NCBI RefSeq assembly: GCF_008151785.1
Contig: NZ_CP036523.1
Location: 310,001 to 374,000 of the forward strand
Reading direction: 5' to 3'
Origin: Peptacetobacter hiranonis
GTDB taxonomy: Bacteria; Bacillota; Clostridia; Peptostreptococcales; Peptostreptococcaceae
DNA length: 64,000 nucleotides
Made by a program: the position numbers and the translations under genes. Position 1 is the first letter of the stretch, and each line of letters begins with the position of its first letter. Positions 9,470-18,454 of the stretch are shown in pieces. Below the pieces are notes generated by a model. It ran no database searches, had not been told where the DNA came from, and saw only the letters and a list, made by a program, of their open reading frames with translations.

Positions 9470-9533
9470 TTGAAAAATGAAAATAAAAGGTATATTATAA
9501 TAATTGTTAGCACTCATAGTCTTAGAGTGCTAA
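9470..9533 (+). promoter_or_regulatory. CIRCE operator and groESL promoter
   Basis: TTAGCACTC (9507-9515), a 9-bp spacer, then GAGTGCTAA (9525-9533) form a perfect CIRCE inverted repeat, the binding site of the HrcA heat-shock repressor. TTGAAA (9470-9475) and TATTAT (9493-9498, 17-bp spacer; or TATAAT 9496-9501) form the SigA promoter just upstream. hrcA is not in the window. Confidence 0.96.
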
Positions 9534-9590
9534 ATATAAAATAAGCGATTAAACTTATAAATTGATATATAAAATAGGAGGCGCTAGGTA

Positions 9591-9875
9591 ATGAAAATAA
9601 GACCATTAGCAGACAGAGTAGTAATAAAAAGAGCAGAGGTAGAAGAAAAAACTGCAAGTGGAATAATACTTGCAGGTGCAGCAAAAGAACAGCCTCAGAT
9701 AGCTGAAGTAATAGAAGTTGGACCAGGTGGAATAGTAGACGGTAAAGAAATAAAAATGGAGCTTAAAAAAGGCGATAAGGTTATATATTCTAAATACGCT
9801 GGAACAGAAGTTAAAGTTGAAGGCGAAGAATACATAATAATAAAAGAAGCAGATATATTAGCAGTATTAGAATAA
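9591..9875 (+). CDS. groS: Co-chaperonin GroES (Cpn10)
   Basis: This 94-residue, seven-subunit lid of the GroEL cage starts MKIRPLADRVVIK and has the mobile loop ...EEKTASGIILAGAAKEQPQ. The ribosome binding site is GGAGGCG. It is the first gene of the CIRCE-controlled groESL operon; groEL follows after 69 bp. Nothing is unusual in it. Confidence 0.98.
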   Translation: MKIRPLADRVVIKRAEVEEKTASGIILAGAAKEQPQIAEVIEVGPGGIVDGKEIKMELKKGDKVIYSKYAGTEVKVEGEEYIIIKEADILAVLE

Positions 9876-9926
9876 TTAAAATAATAGAAGTATAGTCAAA
9901 AGATTACAGTATAAGTTTTGTTTTAG

Positions 9927-11564
<1,638 letters not shown>

Positions 11565-11613
11565 TAAAAATATTTAAATATAAAAACATTATAGTGTAAA
11601 ATAAAATCTGTTT

Positions 11614-11697
11614 ATCCTCCATTTAGCTGGGTAATATACTAGTATGAGTATATTGCATTTGATTGTACGAATTAATCAAATAGCTTGAATGGAGGAT
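11614..11697 (+). ncRNA. Three-way-junction RNA leader hiding the DUF2871 ribosome binding site
   Basis: P1 pairs ATCCTCCATT (11614-11623) with GAATGGAGGAT (11687-11697), continued by AGCT/AGCT (11625-11628 with 11682-11685), so the whole GGAGG ribosome binding site is buried. P2 is AATATAC (11633-11639) with GTATATT (11648-11654). P3 is ATTTGATT (11657-11664) with AATCAAAT (11674-11681). The junctions are GGGT, GC and none. TTTTTATT follows P1, so it could instead serve as a groESL terminator. It matches no riboswitch class I can name; the conserved purine riboswitch bases are absent. Confidence 0.6.
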
Positions 11698-11704
11698 TTT
11701 TATT

Positions 11705-12124
11705 ATGGAAAAGAAATTTATAAACACATCATTTTTATATGCAATACTTGCTATGATAGGTGGAGTATTCTACAGAGAGTTTACAAAGTTTAATCAATTT
11801 GTTGGTGCAACAGCACTTGGAAAAGTACACGTACATTTATTTGTACTTGGTATGATATTCTTCTTAATGGTTGCACTTTTAGAAAAACAGTATAAAATTT
11901 CAGAAGATAAAAGAATAAATAAATTCTTTGTTATATACAATGTTGGCTTAATTGGAATGGTAATTATGCTTTTAGTTAGAGGTATAACTCAGGTTAAGTA
12001 TATGGCTCTTACTACAGCGATGAACGCATCTATTTCTGGGATAGCAGGACTTGCTCATATAGTTATGGCTATAGGAATAATATTATTCTTTTTAATTCTT
12101 AGAAAAGCAGCAGATATAAAATAG
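11705..12124 (+). CDS. DUF2871 four-helix membrane protein
   Basis: This 139-residue protein has four hydrophobic helices (about 8-25, 42-58, 76-93, 106-132). The sequence NTSFLYAILAMIGGVFYREFTKFN followed by KVHVHLFVLGM, split here at about residue 24, is characteristic of DUF2871. The HVH pair and a later membrane His (AHIVMA) recall haem- or metal-binding membrane proteins, but no function is known. It starts 140 bp after groEL with its ribosome binding site in a stable RNA structure, so expression is probably conditional. A terminator follows at once, making it a single-gene unit or the tail of groESL. Confidence 0.88.
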   Translation: MEKKFINTSFLYAILAMIGGVFYREFTKFNQFVGATALGKVHVHLFVLGMIFFLMVALLEKQYKISEDKRINKFFVIYNVGLIGMVIMLLVRGITQVKYMALTTAMNASISGIAGLAHIVMAIGIILFFLILRKAADIK

Positions 12125-12144
12125 TAAAAATTAAAAATATTTAT

Positions 12145-12204
12145 AAAAGATATTAGTCGATTTTATATTTAACAACTTAAAATTTGATTGATATCTTTTT
12201 TATG
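12145..12204 (+). terminator. Terminator after the DUF2871 gene
   Basis: AAAAGATAT (12145-12153) pairs with ATATCTTTT (12191-12199) and a T-rich tail follows. The long loop contains a partly complementary AGTCGA/TTGATT inner stem. Confidence 0.65.
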
Positions 12205-12371
12205 AATAAAATATGAATTATTTATGAAATAAAGTTAAAAGATATAAGTACATAGGATGCCAATTTAATGATAAATCTTTTAATTGTTGGTAAATTAAAG
12301 TATAATAGATATATTATAATAGTTAACTATGCAAAAAAATAAAAATTTATATAAAGAAGGAGAGAAAATTG

Positions 12372-13910
12372 ATGAAACATGAATTAGTGCTAGTCATAGA
12401 CTTCGGTGGTCAGTACAACCAGCTGATAGCTAGAAGAGTAAGAGATAACAACGTGTACTGTGAAATACTTCCATGTACAACTGATATCGAAAAAATAAAA
12501 GCTAAAAACCCTACAGGGATAATATTTACAGGTGGACCTAACAGTGCATACTTACCAGATTCACCAACTATATCTACTGAAATATTTGAATTAGGTGTAC
12601 CAGTTTTAGGTATATGCTACGGAGATCAGTTAATAGCACATCTTTTAGGCGGAAAAGTTGAAAAAGGTGGAAAACAGCAGAAAGAATACGGAAAAACAGA
12701 AATAACTTACAAAGAATCTGCTCTATTCGAAGGAATAAACACTAACTCAGTATGGATGAGCCACACTGACTACATATCTGAATTACCAACAGGATTTGAA
12801 GTAATAGCATACACAGCTGATTGTCCAATAGCTGCAATGCAGAATGTTGAAAGAAATATATATGGAGTACAGTTCCATCCAGAAGTTGAACATTGTCTAG
12901 ACGGAGATAAAGTTTTAAGAAACTTCTTATACAATATATGTAAAGTAAAAGGTGACTGGACAACAGACTCTTTCATAGAAGATAAAATAAAAGAAATAAA
13001 AGAAAAAGTTGGAGATAGAAAAGCTCTTTGCGGATTAAGTGGTGGAGTTGACTCATCTGTTGCAGCTGTATTAATGCACAGAGCAATAGGTGATAACCTA
13101 ACTTGCGTATTCGTTGACCATGGTCTACTTAGAAAAGATGAAGGTGACGATGTAGAAAGAATATTCAGAGATAAATTCGACATGAACTTAATAAGAGTTA
13201 ACGCTGAAGATAGATTCTTATCTAAATTAAAAGGTGTTACAGAACCTGAAAGAAAAAGAAAAATAATAGGTGAAGAGTTCATAAGAGTATTCGAAGAAGA
13301 ATCAGAAAAATTAGGAAAAATGGACTTCCTTGTACAGGGAACAATATATGCTGACGTTATAGAAAGTGGACACGGAAACGGTGCAGCTACTATAAAATCT
13401 CACCACAACGTTGGTGGACTTCCTGAAGATGTTGATTTCCAGGAAATAATAGAACCATTAAGAGAATTATTCAAAGATGAAGTTAGAAGAATAGGTTTAG
13501 AACTTGGAATAGATGAAGACCTTATATACAGACACCCATTCCCAGGACCAGGTCTTGGTATAAGAGTTATCGGTGAAGTTACAAAAGAAAAATGTGACAT
13601 ATTAAGAGAAGCTGATGCTATATACATGGAAGAATTAAAGAAAGCTGGATTATACAAAGAAATATGGCAGGCATTTGCTACACTTCCAGATGTTAAGACT
13701 GTTGGTGTTATGGGAGATGAAAGAACTTACGCATACCTTGTAGGTATAAGAGCTGTTAGTTCTTCAGATGGTATGACTTCAGATTGGTATAAAATGCCTT
13801 ACGATGTATTAGAAAAAATATCTAATAGAATAGTAAATGAAGTTGAAGGTGCAAACAGAGTTGTGTATGATATAACTAGTAAACCACCAGGAACAATAGA
13901 ATGGGAATAA
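12372..13910 (+). CDS. guaA: GMP synthase (glutamine-hydrolysing)
   Basis: It converts XMP, ATP and glutamine to GMP. The class I glutaminase domain (1-~190) has the triad Cys82 (GICYG), His169 and Glu171 (QFHPE). The ATP pyrophosphatase P-loop SGGVDSS lies at 223-229 and the C-terminal dimerisation domain ends in KPPGTIEWE. It is full length at 512 residues. The start is ATG 12372, after AAGGAGAG; the adjoining TTG is ignored. It is the intact partner of the degenerate paralogue at 14115, from which a terminator and a separate promoter divide it. I see no guanine or PRPP riboswitch upstream. Confidence 0.98.
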   Translation: MKHELVLVIDFGGQYNQLIARRVRDNNVYCEILPCTTDIEKIKAKNPTGIIFTGGPNSAYLPDSPTISTEIFELGVPVLGICYGDQLIAHLLGGKVEKGGKQQKEYGKTEITYKESALFEGINTNSVWMSHTDYISELPTGFEVIAYTADCPIAAMQNVERNIYGVQFHPEVEHCLDGDKVLRNFLYNICKVKGDWTTDSFIEDKIKEIKEKVGDRKALCGLSGGVDSSVAAVLMHRAIGDNLTCVFVDHGLLRKDEGDDVERIFRDKFDMNLIRVNAEDRFLSKLKGVTEPERKRKIIGEEFIRVFEEESEKLGKMDFLVQGTIYADVIESGHGNGAATIKSHHNVGGLPEDVDFQEIIEPLRELFKDEVRRIGLELGIDEDLIYRHPFPGPGLGIRVIGEVTKEKCDILREADAIYMEELKKAGLYKEIWQAFATLPDVKTVGVMGDERTYAYLVGIRAVSSSDGMTSDWYKMPYDVLEKISNRIVNEVEGANRVVYDITSKPPGTIEWE

Positions 13911-13948
13911 GATAAAAATTGAACTTTAAATGCTTTAGATAATAAAAA

Positions 13949-13994
13949 GTGTGCTAAATACCGAATGAAATTTGGTGTCTGGCACATTTTTTTT
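13949..13994 (+). terminator. Terminator after guaA
   Basis: GTGTGC...ACCGAAT (13951-13966) pairs imperfectly with ATTTGGT...GGCACA (13970-13986), followed by eight Ts. Confidence 0.85.
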
Positions 13995-14036
13995 CGTGAA
14001 AATTTATAATTTTATTGTAAGAAATGCATATTTTTA

Positions 14037-14065
14037 TTGTATGTCAACAAAAAATGAGATACAAT
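14037..14065 (+). promoter_or_regulatory. SigA-type promoter of the guaA paralogue
   Basis: TTGTAT (14037-14042), a 17-bp spacer, then TACAAT (14060-14065). It gives a ~45-nt leader and makes the paralogue a separate transcription unit from guaA. Confidence 0.7.
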
Positions 14066-14114
14066 TTAATTATAAAATTATATTAGATTAATAAGAAAAG
14101 GATGATGTTAAGCT

Positions 14115-15407
14115 ATGAAACAAGATATGATCGCTATTTTAGACTTAGGTAGCACAAAAAACACAAACTTAGCTAGAGCTATACGTGATTTAGGTGTATA
14201 CAGTGAAATATACCCTCATGATATAACTGCTGAGGAAATAAAAGAATTAAAAAATTTAAAAGGTATTGTTCTATTTGGAGGGGAAAATAGAATAGTAGAT
14301 GGAGAAGCAGTAGAAATCAATGAAGAATTATACACATTAGGATTCCCAATGATTTCAATAGACCACCCAACTTCAAAATGTGAAACAAAATTCGATGAAA
14401 TGCCAGATGAAGAAACTTTAAAAGCATTTGTTTTCGATACTTGTAAAGCAGAAGCTAACTGGAACGTTAAAAACTTTATAGAAGACCAGGTAGAATTAAT
14501 AAGAAACCAGGTTGGAGATAAAAAAGTACTACTTGCTTTATCAGGTGGTGTTGACAGTTCTGTTGTTGCAGCACTTTTAATAAAAGCAATAGGAAAACAG
14601 TTAGTATGCGTTCACGTTAACCACGGTTTAATGCGTAAAGGTGAATCTGAAAGTGTTGTTGAAATATTTAAAAACCAGATGGATGCTAACCTTATCTATG
14701 TAGATGCAGAAGAAAGATTCTTAGGAAAACTTGAAGGTGTAGCAGATCCTGAAGAAAAGAGAAAAATAATAGGAGCAGAATTCATAAGAGTATTTGAAGA
14801 AGAAGCTCGTAAATTAGAAGGAATAGACTTCCTAGCACAGGGAACTATATACCCTGATATAGTAGAAAGTGGAACAAAAACAGCTAAAGTTGTTAAATCT
14901 CACCACAACGTTGGTGGACTACCAGAAGATTTAGGATTCGAATTAGTTGAACCATTATACTACTTATTCAAAGATGAAGTTCGTGCTTGTGGTGTAGAAT
15001 TAGGACTACCTCATGATATGGTATACAGACAGCCATTCCCAGGACCAGGTCTTGGTGTTAGATGCCTTGGAGCTATAACAAAAGACAGATTAGAAGCTGT
15101 TCGTGAATCAGATGCAATACTTAGAGAAGAATTTGCAAATGCTGGATTAGACAAAACTGTATGGCAGTACTTCACAGCTGTTCCTGATTTTAAATCAGTT
15201 GGTGTAAGAGACAACGCAAGAAGCTTCGAATACCCAGTAATAATCCGTGCCGTAAACACTGTAGACGCTATGACAGCTACAATAGAGCACATAGATTGGG
15301 CTATATTAGACAAGATAACTAATAGAATACTTAAAGAAGTTAAAAACGTTAACCGTGTTTGCTACGATTTAAGTCCAAAACCAAGTGCAACAATAGAATG
15401 GGAATAA
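14115..15407 (+). CDS. GMP synthase paralogue with a degenerate, shortened glutaminase domain
   Basis: The ATP pyrophosphatase (LSGGVDSS at 142-149) and dimerisation domains (ending KPSATIEWE) align well with guaA at 12372. The N-terminal region is only ~115 residues against ~195. The site of the nucleophilic Cys reads SIDHP (Asp83 replaces Cys), and the HPE segment with the catalytic His and Glu is deleted. It cannot hydrolyse glutamine, so it must use free ammonia, borrow a glutaminase, or have another adenylation substrate or a regulatory role. The remaining N-terminal fold (DLGSTKNTNLARAIRD, LFGGENR) is still recognisable, so this is a long-kept variant and not a fresh truncation. It has its own promoter and terminator and is clearly expressed-type in codon use. 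Confidence 0.9.
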   Translation: MKQDMIAILDLGSTKNTNLARAIRDLGVYSEIYPHDITAEEIKELKNLKGIVLFGGENRIVDGEAVEINEELYTLGFPMISIDHPTSKCETKFDEMPDEETLKAFVFDTCKAEANWNVKNFIEDQVELIRNQVGDKKVLLALSGGVDSSVVAALLIKAIGKQLVCVHVNHGLMRKGESESVVEIFKNQMDANLIYVDAEERFLGKLEGVADPEEKRKIIGAEFIRVFEEEARKLEGIDFLAQGTIYPDIVESGTKTAKVVKSHHNVGGLPEDLGFELVEPLYYLFKDEVRACGVELGLPHDMVYRQPFPGPGLGVRCLGAITKDRLEAVRESDAILREEFANAGLDKTVWQYFTAVPDFKSVGVRDNARSFEYPVIIRAVNTVDAMTATIEHIDWAILDKITNRILKEVKNVNRVCYDLSPKPSATIEWE

Positions 15408-15425
15408 GATTAATATAAGAATTAT

Positions 15426-15464
15426 AGAGATGTCGCAGGTTTTCTTGTGCACATCTCTTTTTTT
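15426..15464 (+). terminator. Terminator after the guaA paralogue
   Basis: AGAGATGT-GCA pairs with TGC-ACATCTCT, followed by TTTTTTT. Confidence 0.88.
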
Positions 15465-15481
15465 ATAATTTATCTTATTGA

Positions 15482-15702
15482 AAAAAGAGAAGATATTGTA
15501 TTTTTTCTTTTAAGTATTTTTCAAAGCTTGTAGTTTCAACTGAGTTTCTCTCCAGGCTTCGTCGATTTCTTTTACTTTATTCGAACCTTGTTCTAATCTA
15601 AAGTAGAAATCGACTGTAGATTGTCGAGCGAACTTCAGTTGAAACTACAAGTAAAAGAGAATTTCTATTTTAAGAAAAAATTACAATATCTTCTTTTTTA
15701 CA
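15482..15702. repeat. Long imperfect inverted repeat (MITE-like element)
   Basis: Two ~105-bp arms are complementary in ordered blocks: GATATTGTA (15492-15500) with 15682-15690; CTTGTAGTTTCAACTGA (15527-15543) with 15635-15651, a perfect 17 bp; GTCGATTTCT (15561-15570) with 15605-15614; and outer AAAAAAGA tracts. The centre is near 15590. It holds no gene and fills most of the 394-bp gap between 15407 and 15801. A non-autonomous inverted-repeat transposon is most likely; no clear target duplication is seen. Confidence 0.75.
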
Positions 15703-15800
15703 AATAAGTAAATTATAATAAAATAAGAGAAGTATTAGGAATAACTTGAGACATTTCTATAATTATATTATAAAAATAAAAATCGTTAGGGGAATGTAAG

Positions 15801-16079
15801 ATGGATGGGATAAAATTTAAGAAAGAAATATTAAATCAGATAAGAAGATATCTCAAGGGAGAAATTACAAAAGAAGAATACTATGATATAGCGGAACCTT
15901 TTTATAGTGAATATGCTGATTGCTGTAATGATGAAATATTTAAAAATAAATTTTTTGAAACCGTAGTTAATGCATGCATTTATTATATTGATGAGCCAGG
16001 ATTGACACCTGAAATAAAAGAAAAAGAATTTTATAAAGAATTGAATTATGCATATAAAGAACTAGAAAAATTAAAATAA
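15801..16079 (+). CDS. Small acidic hypothetical protein
   Basis: This 92-residue, mostly helical protein is rich in Glu, Lys and Tyr (KEEYYDIAEPFYSEYADC; FYKELNYAYKELEKLK). It has an AGGGGAATG ribosome binding site. No signal peptide or membrane segment is seen. Its size and composition resemble small colicin-immunity-like or DUF helical proteins, but I do not recognise a family. It lies just downstream of the long inverted repeat and upstream of an acetyltransferase, with no obvious operon partner. Confidence 0.7.
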   Translation: MDGIKFKKEILNQIRRYLKGEITKEEYYDIAEPFYSEYADCCNDEIFKNKFFETVVNACIYYIDEPGLTPEIKEKEFYKELNYAYKELEKLK

Positions 16080-16173
16080 AAAACTGTCGGCATTAATGTC
16101 GGTTTAAATATCAGTATAATAAAAAATCAATCTAAATCTTAAAAAATATAGTTTAAATATTGGAGGAAAAGTT

Positions 16174-16692
16174 ATGATAAGAAAAGCAGTTGAGTCAGAT
16201 ATAAATGCAATAGCAGATACATACAATGATCTTTTAACTTATGAGGAAAAACATGGAAGTAATTCAAATTGGAAATTAGGAGTATATCCAACTATCAAAG
16301 TTCCACAGGAGAAGATTCCTACAGGAACTATGTATGTGCTTGAAGAAGAGGGAGAAATCTGTGCGAGTATGATTTTAAATCATTTTCAAGCTGAGGAATA
16401 CAAAGAAATTAATTGGATTTATCCTGGAGAAGGTGAGGAAATTCTTGTTATTCACACACTTTGCATACCGCCACAGAAAGCAGGTAGAGGATACGGTCAG
16501 CAGATGGTCGATTATGCAAAAGAATTTGCCAGAGAATTAGGATGTAAGGCTATTAGAATAGATACCTATGCACACAATGAGCCAGCAAAGAGTCTTTATA
16601 AGAAAAATGGATTTAGAATTGCTGGATATTATGAAAGTTTATTAGAGGGTCTGATAAAAGAGGAATTAGCATTTTTAGAGTATAAGATATAA
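16174..16692 (+). CDS. GNAT-family N-acetyltransferase
   Basis: The 172-residue protein shows the GNAT order: an N-terminal strand (MIRKAVESDINAIADTYNDL), then VIHTLCIPPQKAGRGYGQQMVDYAKEFA, where GRGYGQQ is the acetyl-CoA pyrophosphate loop, and a C-terminal AKSLYKKNGFRIAGYYE motif. It transfers acetyl from acetyl-CoA to an amine, but the substrate is unknown. AGGAGG precedes the ATG. The next gene (AAA ATPase) starts 72 bp on, so the two may be co-transcribed. Confidence 0.9.
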   Translation: MIRKAVESDINAIADTYNDLLTYEEKHGSNSNWKLGVYPTIKVPQEKIPTGTMYVLEEEGEICASMILNHFQAEEYKEINWIYPGEGEEILVIHTLCIPPQKAGRGYGQQMVDYAKEFARELGCKAIRIDTYAHNEPAKSLYKKNGFRIAGYYESLLEGLIKEELAFLEYKI

Positions 16693-16764
16693 ATTATGCT
16701 TTGAAGAATAAAATAAATAGAAATAATAAGTATTAAAAAATACAAATAGATTGGAGGAGAAAAT

Positions 16765-17478
16765 ATGAATAATCAATTTATCAGAGGAATTAAATTCGAA
16801 TGGGACAATATACCAAAAGATAGCTATCTTAGAAAAATTGAAGCTTTAAAAGATGTTGAAAGTCTCGAATTTTCAAATCCAATCACATTCTTTGTAGGAG
16901 AGAATGGTACAGGAAAATCAACTCTGCTTGAAGCAATAGCTGTTTCCTATGGATTTAATCCTGAAGGAGGAACGAAGAATTACTCATTTTCTACCCATGA
17001 TACTCATTCAGAACTATGCGATGCGATAAGGATTGTAAAAGGATTTAGAAAAGAAAAATACGGATATTTTCTAAGAGCAGAGAGCTTTTACAATGTTGCA
17101 ACAATGGAAGAAGAATACGCAGATGATTTGCATCCTTCTGCAAAATATCACGAAAGATCTCATGGAGAAAGTTTCCTAGCATTGGCTCAAAATAGCCTTA
17201 GACCAAATGGATTATACATATTTGACGAACCAGAGGCTGCACTATCGCCACAAAGACAGTTGACATTGTTGATGGAGATACACAAATATGCAAAAGAAGG
17301 AGCACAATTCATAATAGTAACTCACTCACCTATACTACTCGGAATTTCAGATGCTGAAATATACAACTTTGATGATGGAAAAATAAACAAATGTACCTAT
17401 GAAGAAACAGAAAGCTACAAAATAACGGAAATGTTCATAAACAACAGGGAAATACTACTAAAAAACTTACTAGACTAA
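16765..17478 (+). CDS. AAA/ABC-type ATPase (OLD-like single domain)
   Basis: This 237-residue soluble ATPase has Walker A GENGTGKST (~47-55), an ABC-like signature near SHGESFLALAQ, Walker B LYIFDEPEAALSP and an H-loop VTHSPILLG. The set matches stand-alone SMC/OLD-like AAA ATPases (annotated AAA family ATPase) found in many Firmicutes. It lacks the membrane partner of a transporter, and no TOPRIM or nuclease domain is fused. Its role is unknown; DNA- or RNA-associated or stress functions are usual guesses. Confidence 0.88.
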   Translation: MNNQFIRGIKFEWDNIPKDSYLRKIEALKDVESLEFSNPITFFVGENGTGKSTLLEAIAVSYGFNPEGGTKNYSFSTHDTHSELCDAIRIVKGFRKEKYGYFLRAESFYNVATMEEEYADDLHPSAKYHERSHGESFLALAQNSLRPNGLYIFDEPEAALSPQRQLTLLMEIHKYAKEGAQFIIVTHSPILLGISDAEIYNFDDGKINKCTYEETESYKITEMFINNREILLKNLLD

Positions 17479-17694
17479 AAATTATATAATATACATATAC
17501 ATAAAAAGTATAAAAACCTATCGGTGAAATAAAAAAGATTAATATATTATTTTATCACTGAGCCTACGGCTATGTAGTGATTTGTGAAATTATAAAAAAT
17601 AAGGCTGTTCAATATTTGCAATGAGCCTGGAGAGCAAATAATCGTGATTATGCCTATAAAAAAGGCCATTGCAAAATTGCAACAGCCTATACTT
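17479..17694. terminator. Convergent-gene intergenic region with terminators
   Basis: On the minus strand GGCTGTTGCA pairs with TGCAATGGCC, followed by TTTTTT (RC of ~17660-17692), ending the aldolase operon. A sister hairpin-like sequence (GGCTGTTCAATATTTGC) occurs in + orientation at ~17602. TCGGTGAAATAAAA (17521) pairs with TTTTATCACTGA (17552) and may end the ATPase gene. No coding potential is seen. Confidence 0.6.
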
Positions 17695-18375
17695 TTATAA
17701 TTCACAAATACCTACATTTTCTCCATACATTGCATACCAATCTTTATTGAAGTCATCTACCGCTTTTTCAATGTTTGGATTAGCAAATATCTGTTTTAAT
17801 ACAGCTACTGGAGCAGTTATAGCATGTGCTCCAAAGTTGAATGAATCTCTGACCTGCTGAACACCTTTGAATGATGCAGCAACTATCTTAGTATTGTATC
17901 CGTCAACAGCTATTCTATCAGATAAATTGCTTATTAAATCCATTGGATCTGCACCAAGATTTCCTATTCTATTAACATAAGGTGCTATATAATCTACATT
18001 TGCCGCTAATGCCATATATGCCTGCATTAAATCGTAAACTGCAGTCGCTGTAACTTTAACACCTTCTGCTTTTAAAGTTTTTATAGCTTTCATACCTTCA
18101 TAAGAAACAGGAACTTTTATATATACCTGGTCATCTATTTCTTTTAGTATTCTATGAGCTTCAGCCACCATTTCGTCGCTATTTTTTGAAATTACCTGAA
18201 CGTGAAGGCTTCTTTCCATACCTATTATTTCTCTTATTTTTCTCATGTGTTCAAAGAAGTTTTCTGGATTTGTCTGTTTAACTATTGAAGGGTTGCTAGT
18301 TACCCCAACTATTGGCATATGATCAACAGCATCCTTGATTTCTTCTAAATTAACTGTATCTACTATAAATTCCAT
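17695..18375 (-). CDS. fsa: Fructose-6-phosphate aldolase / transaldolase-like (FSA)
   Basis: This short transaldolase-family protein (226 residues; FsaA of E. coli is 220) has the Schiff-base Lys87 in QVYIKVPV, matching FsaA Lys85. It also has GVTSNPSI near the N-terminus and FKGVQQV later. True transaldolases are over 300 residues, so the aldolase type, which splits fructose-6-P to dihydroxyacetone and glyceraldehyde-3-P or acts on related ketoses, is favoured. It is the downstream gene of the glycyl radical enzyme unit. The same pairing occurs in E. coli (ybiW-ybiY-fsaA). The ribosome binding site is GGGGGAT. Confidence 0.88.
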   Translation of the reverse strand: MEFIVDTVNLEEIKDAVDHMPIVGVTSNPSIVKQTNPENFFEHMRKIREIIGMERSLHVQVISKNSDEMVAEAHRILKEIDDQVYIKVPVSYEGMKAIKTLKAEGVKVTATAVYDLMQAYMALAANVDYIAPYVNRIGNLGADPMDLISNLSDRIAVDGYNTKIVAASFKGVQQVRDSFNFGAHAITAPVAVLKQIFANPNIEKAVDDFNKDWYAMYGENVGICEL

Positions 18376-18454
18376 TTTATTATATCCCCCTAAAGCTATA
18401 ATAGCTTTTTAAAAAAATTTTATCTTATTTTATATTATCATAATTTAAACTAAA

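Noticed and set aside
11614-11697. Purine riboswitch before the DUF2871 gene
   Set aside because: The conserved junction bases and loop-loop pairs of purine riboswitches are absent, though it is also a three-way junction.
12202-12371. Guanine or PRPP riboswitch upstream of guaA
   Set aside because: No conserved core seen in this short AT-rich stretch.
16174-17478. GNAT plus AAA ATPase as a toxin or defence pair
   Set aside because: Both look like common single genes; the spacing is 72 bp and no partner or island features are present.
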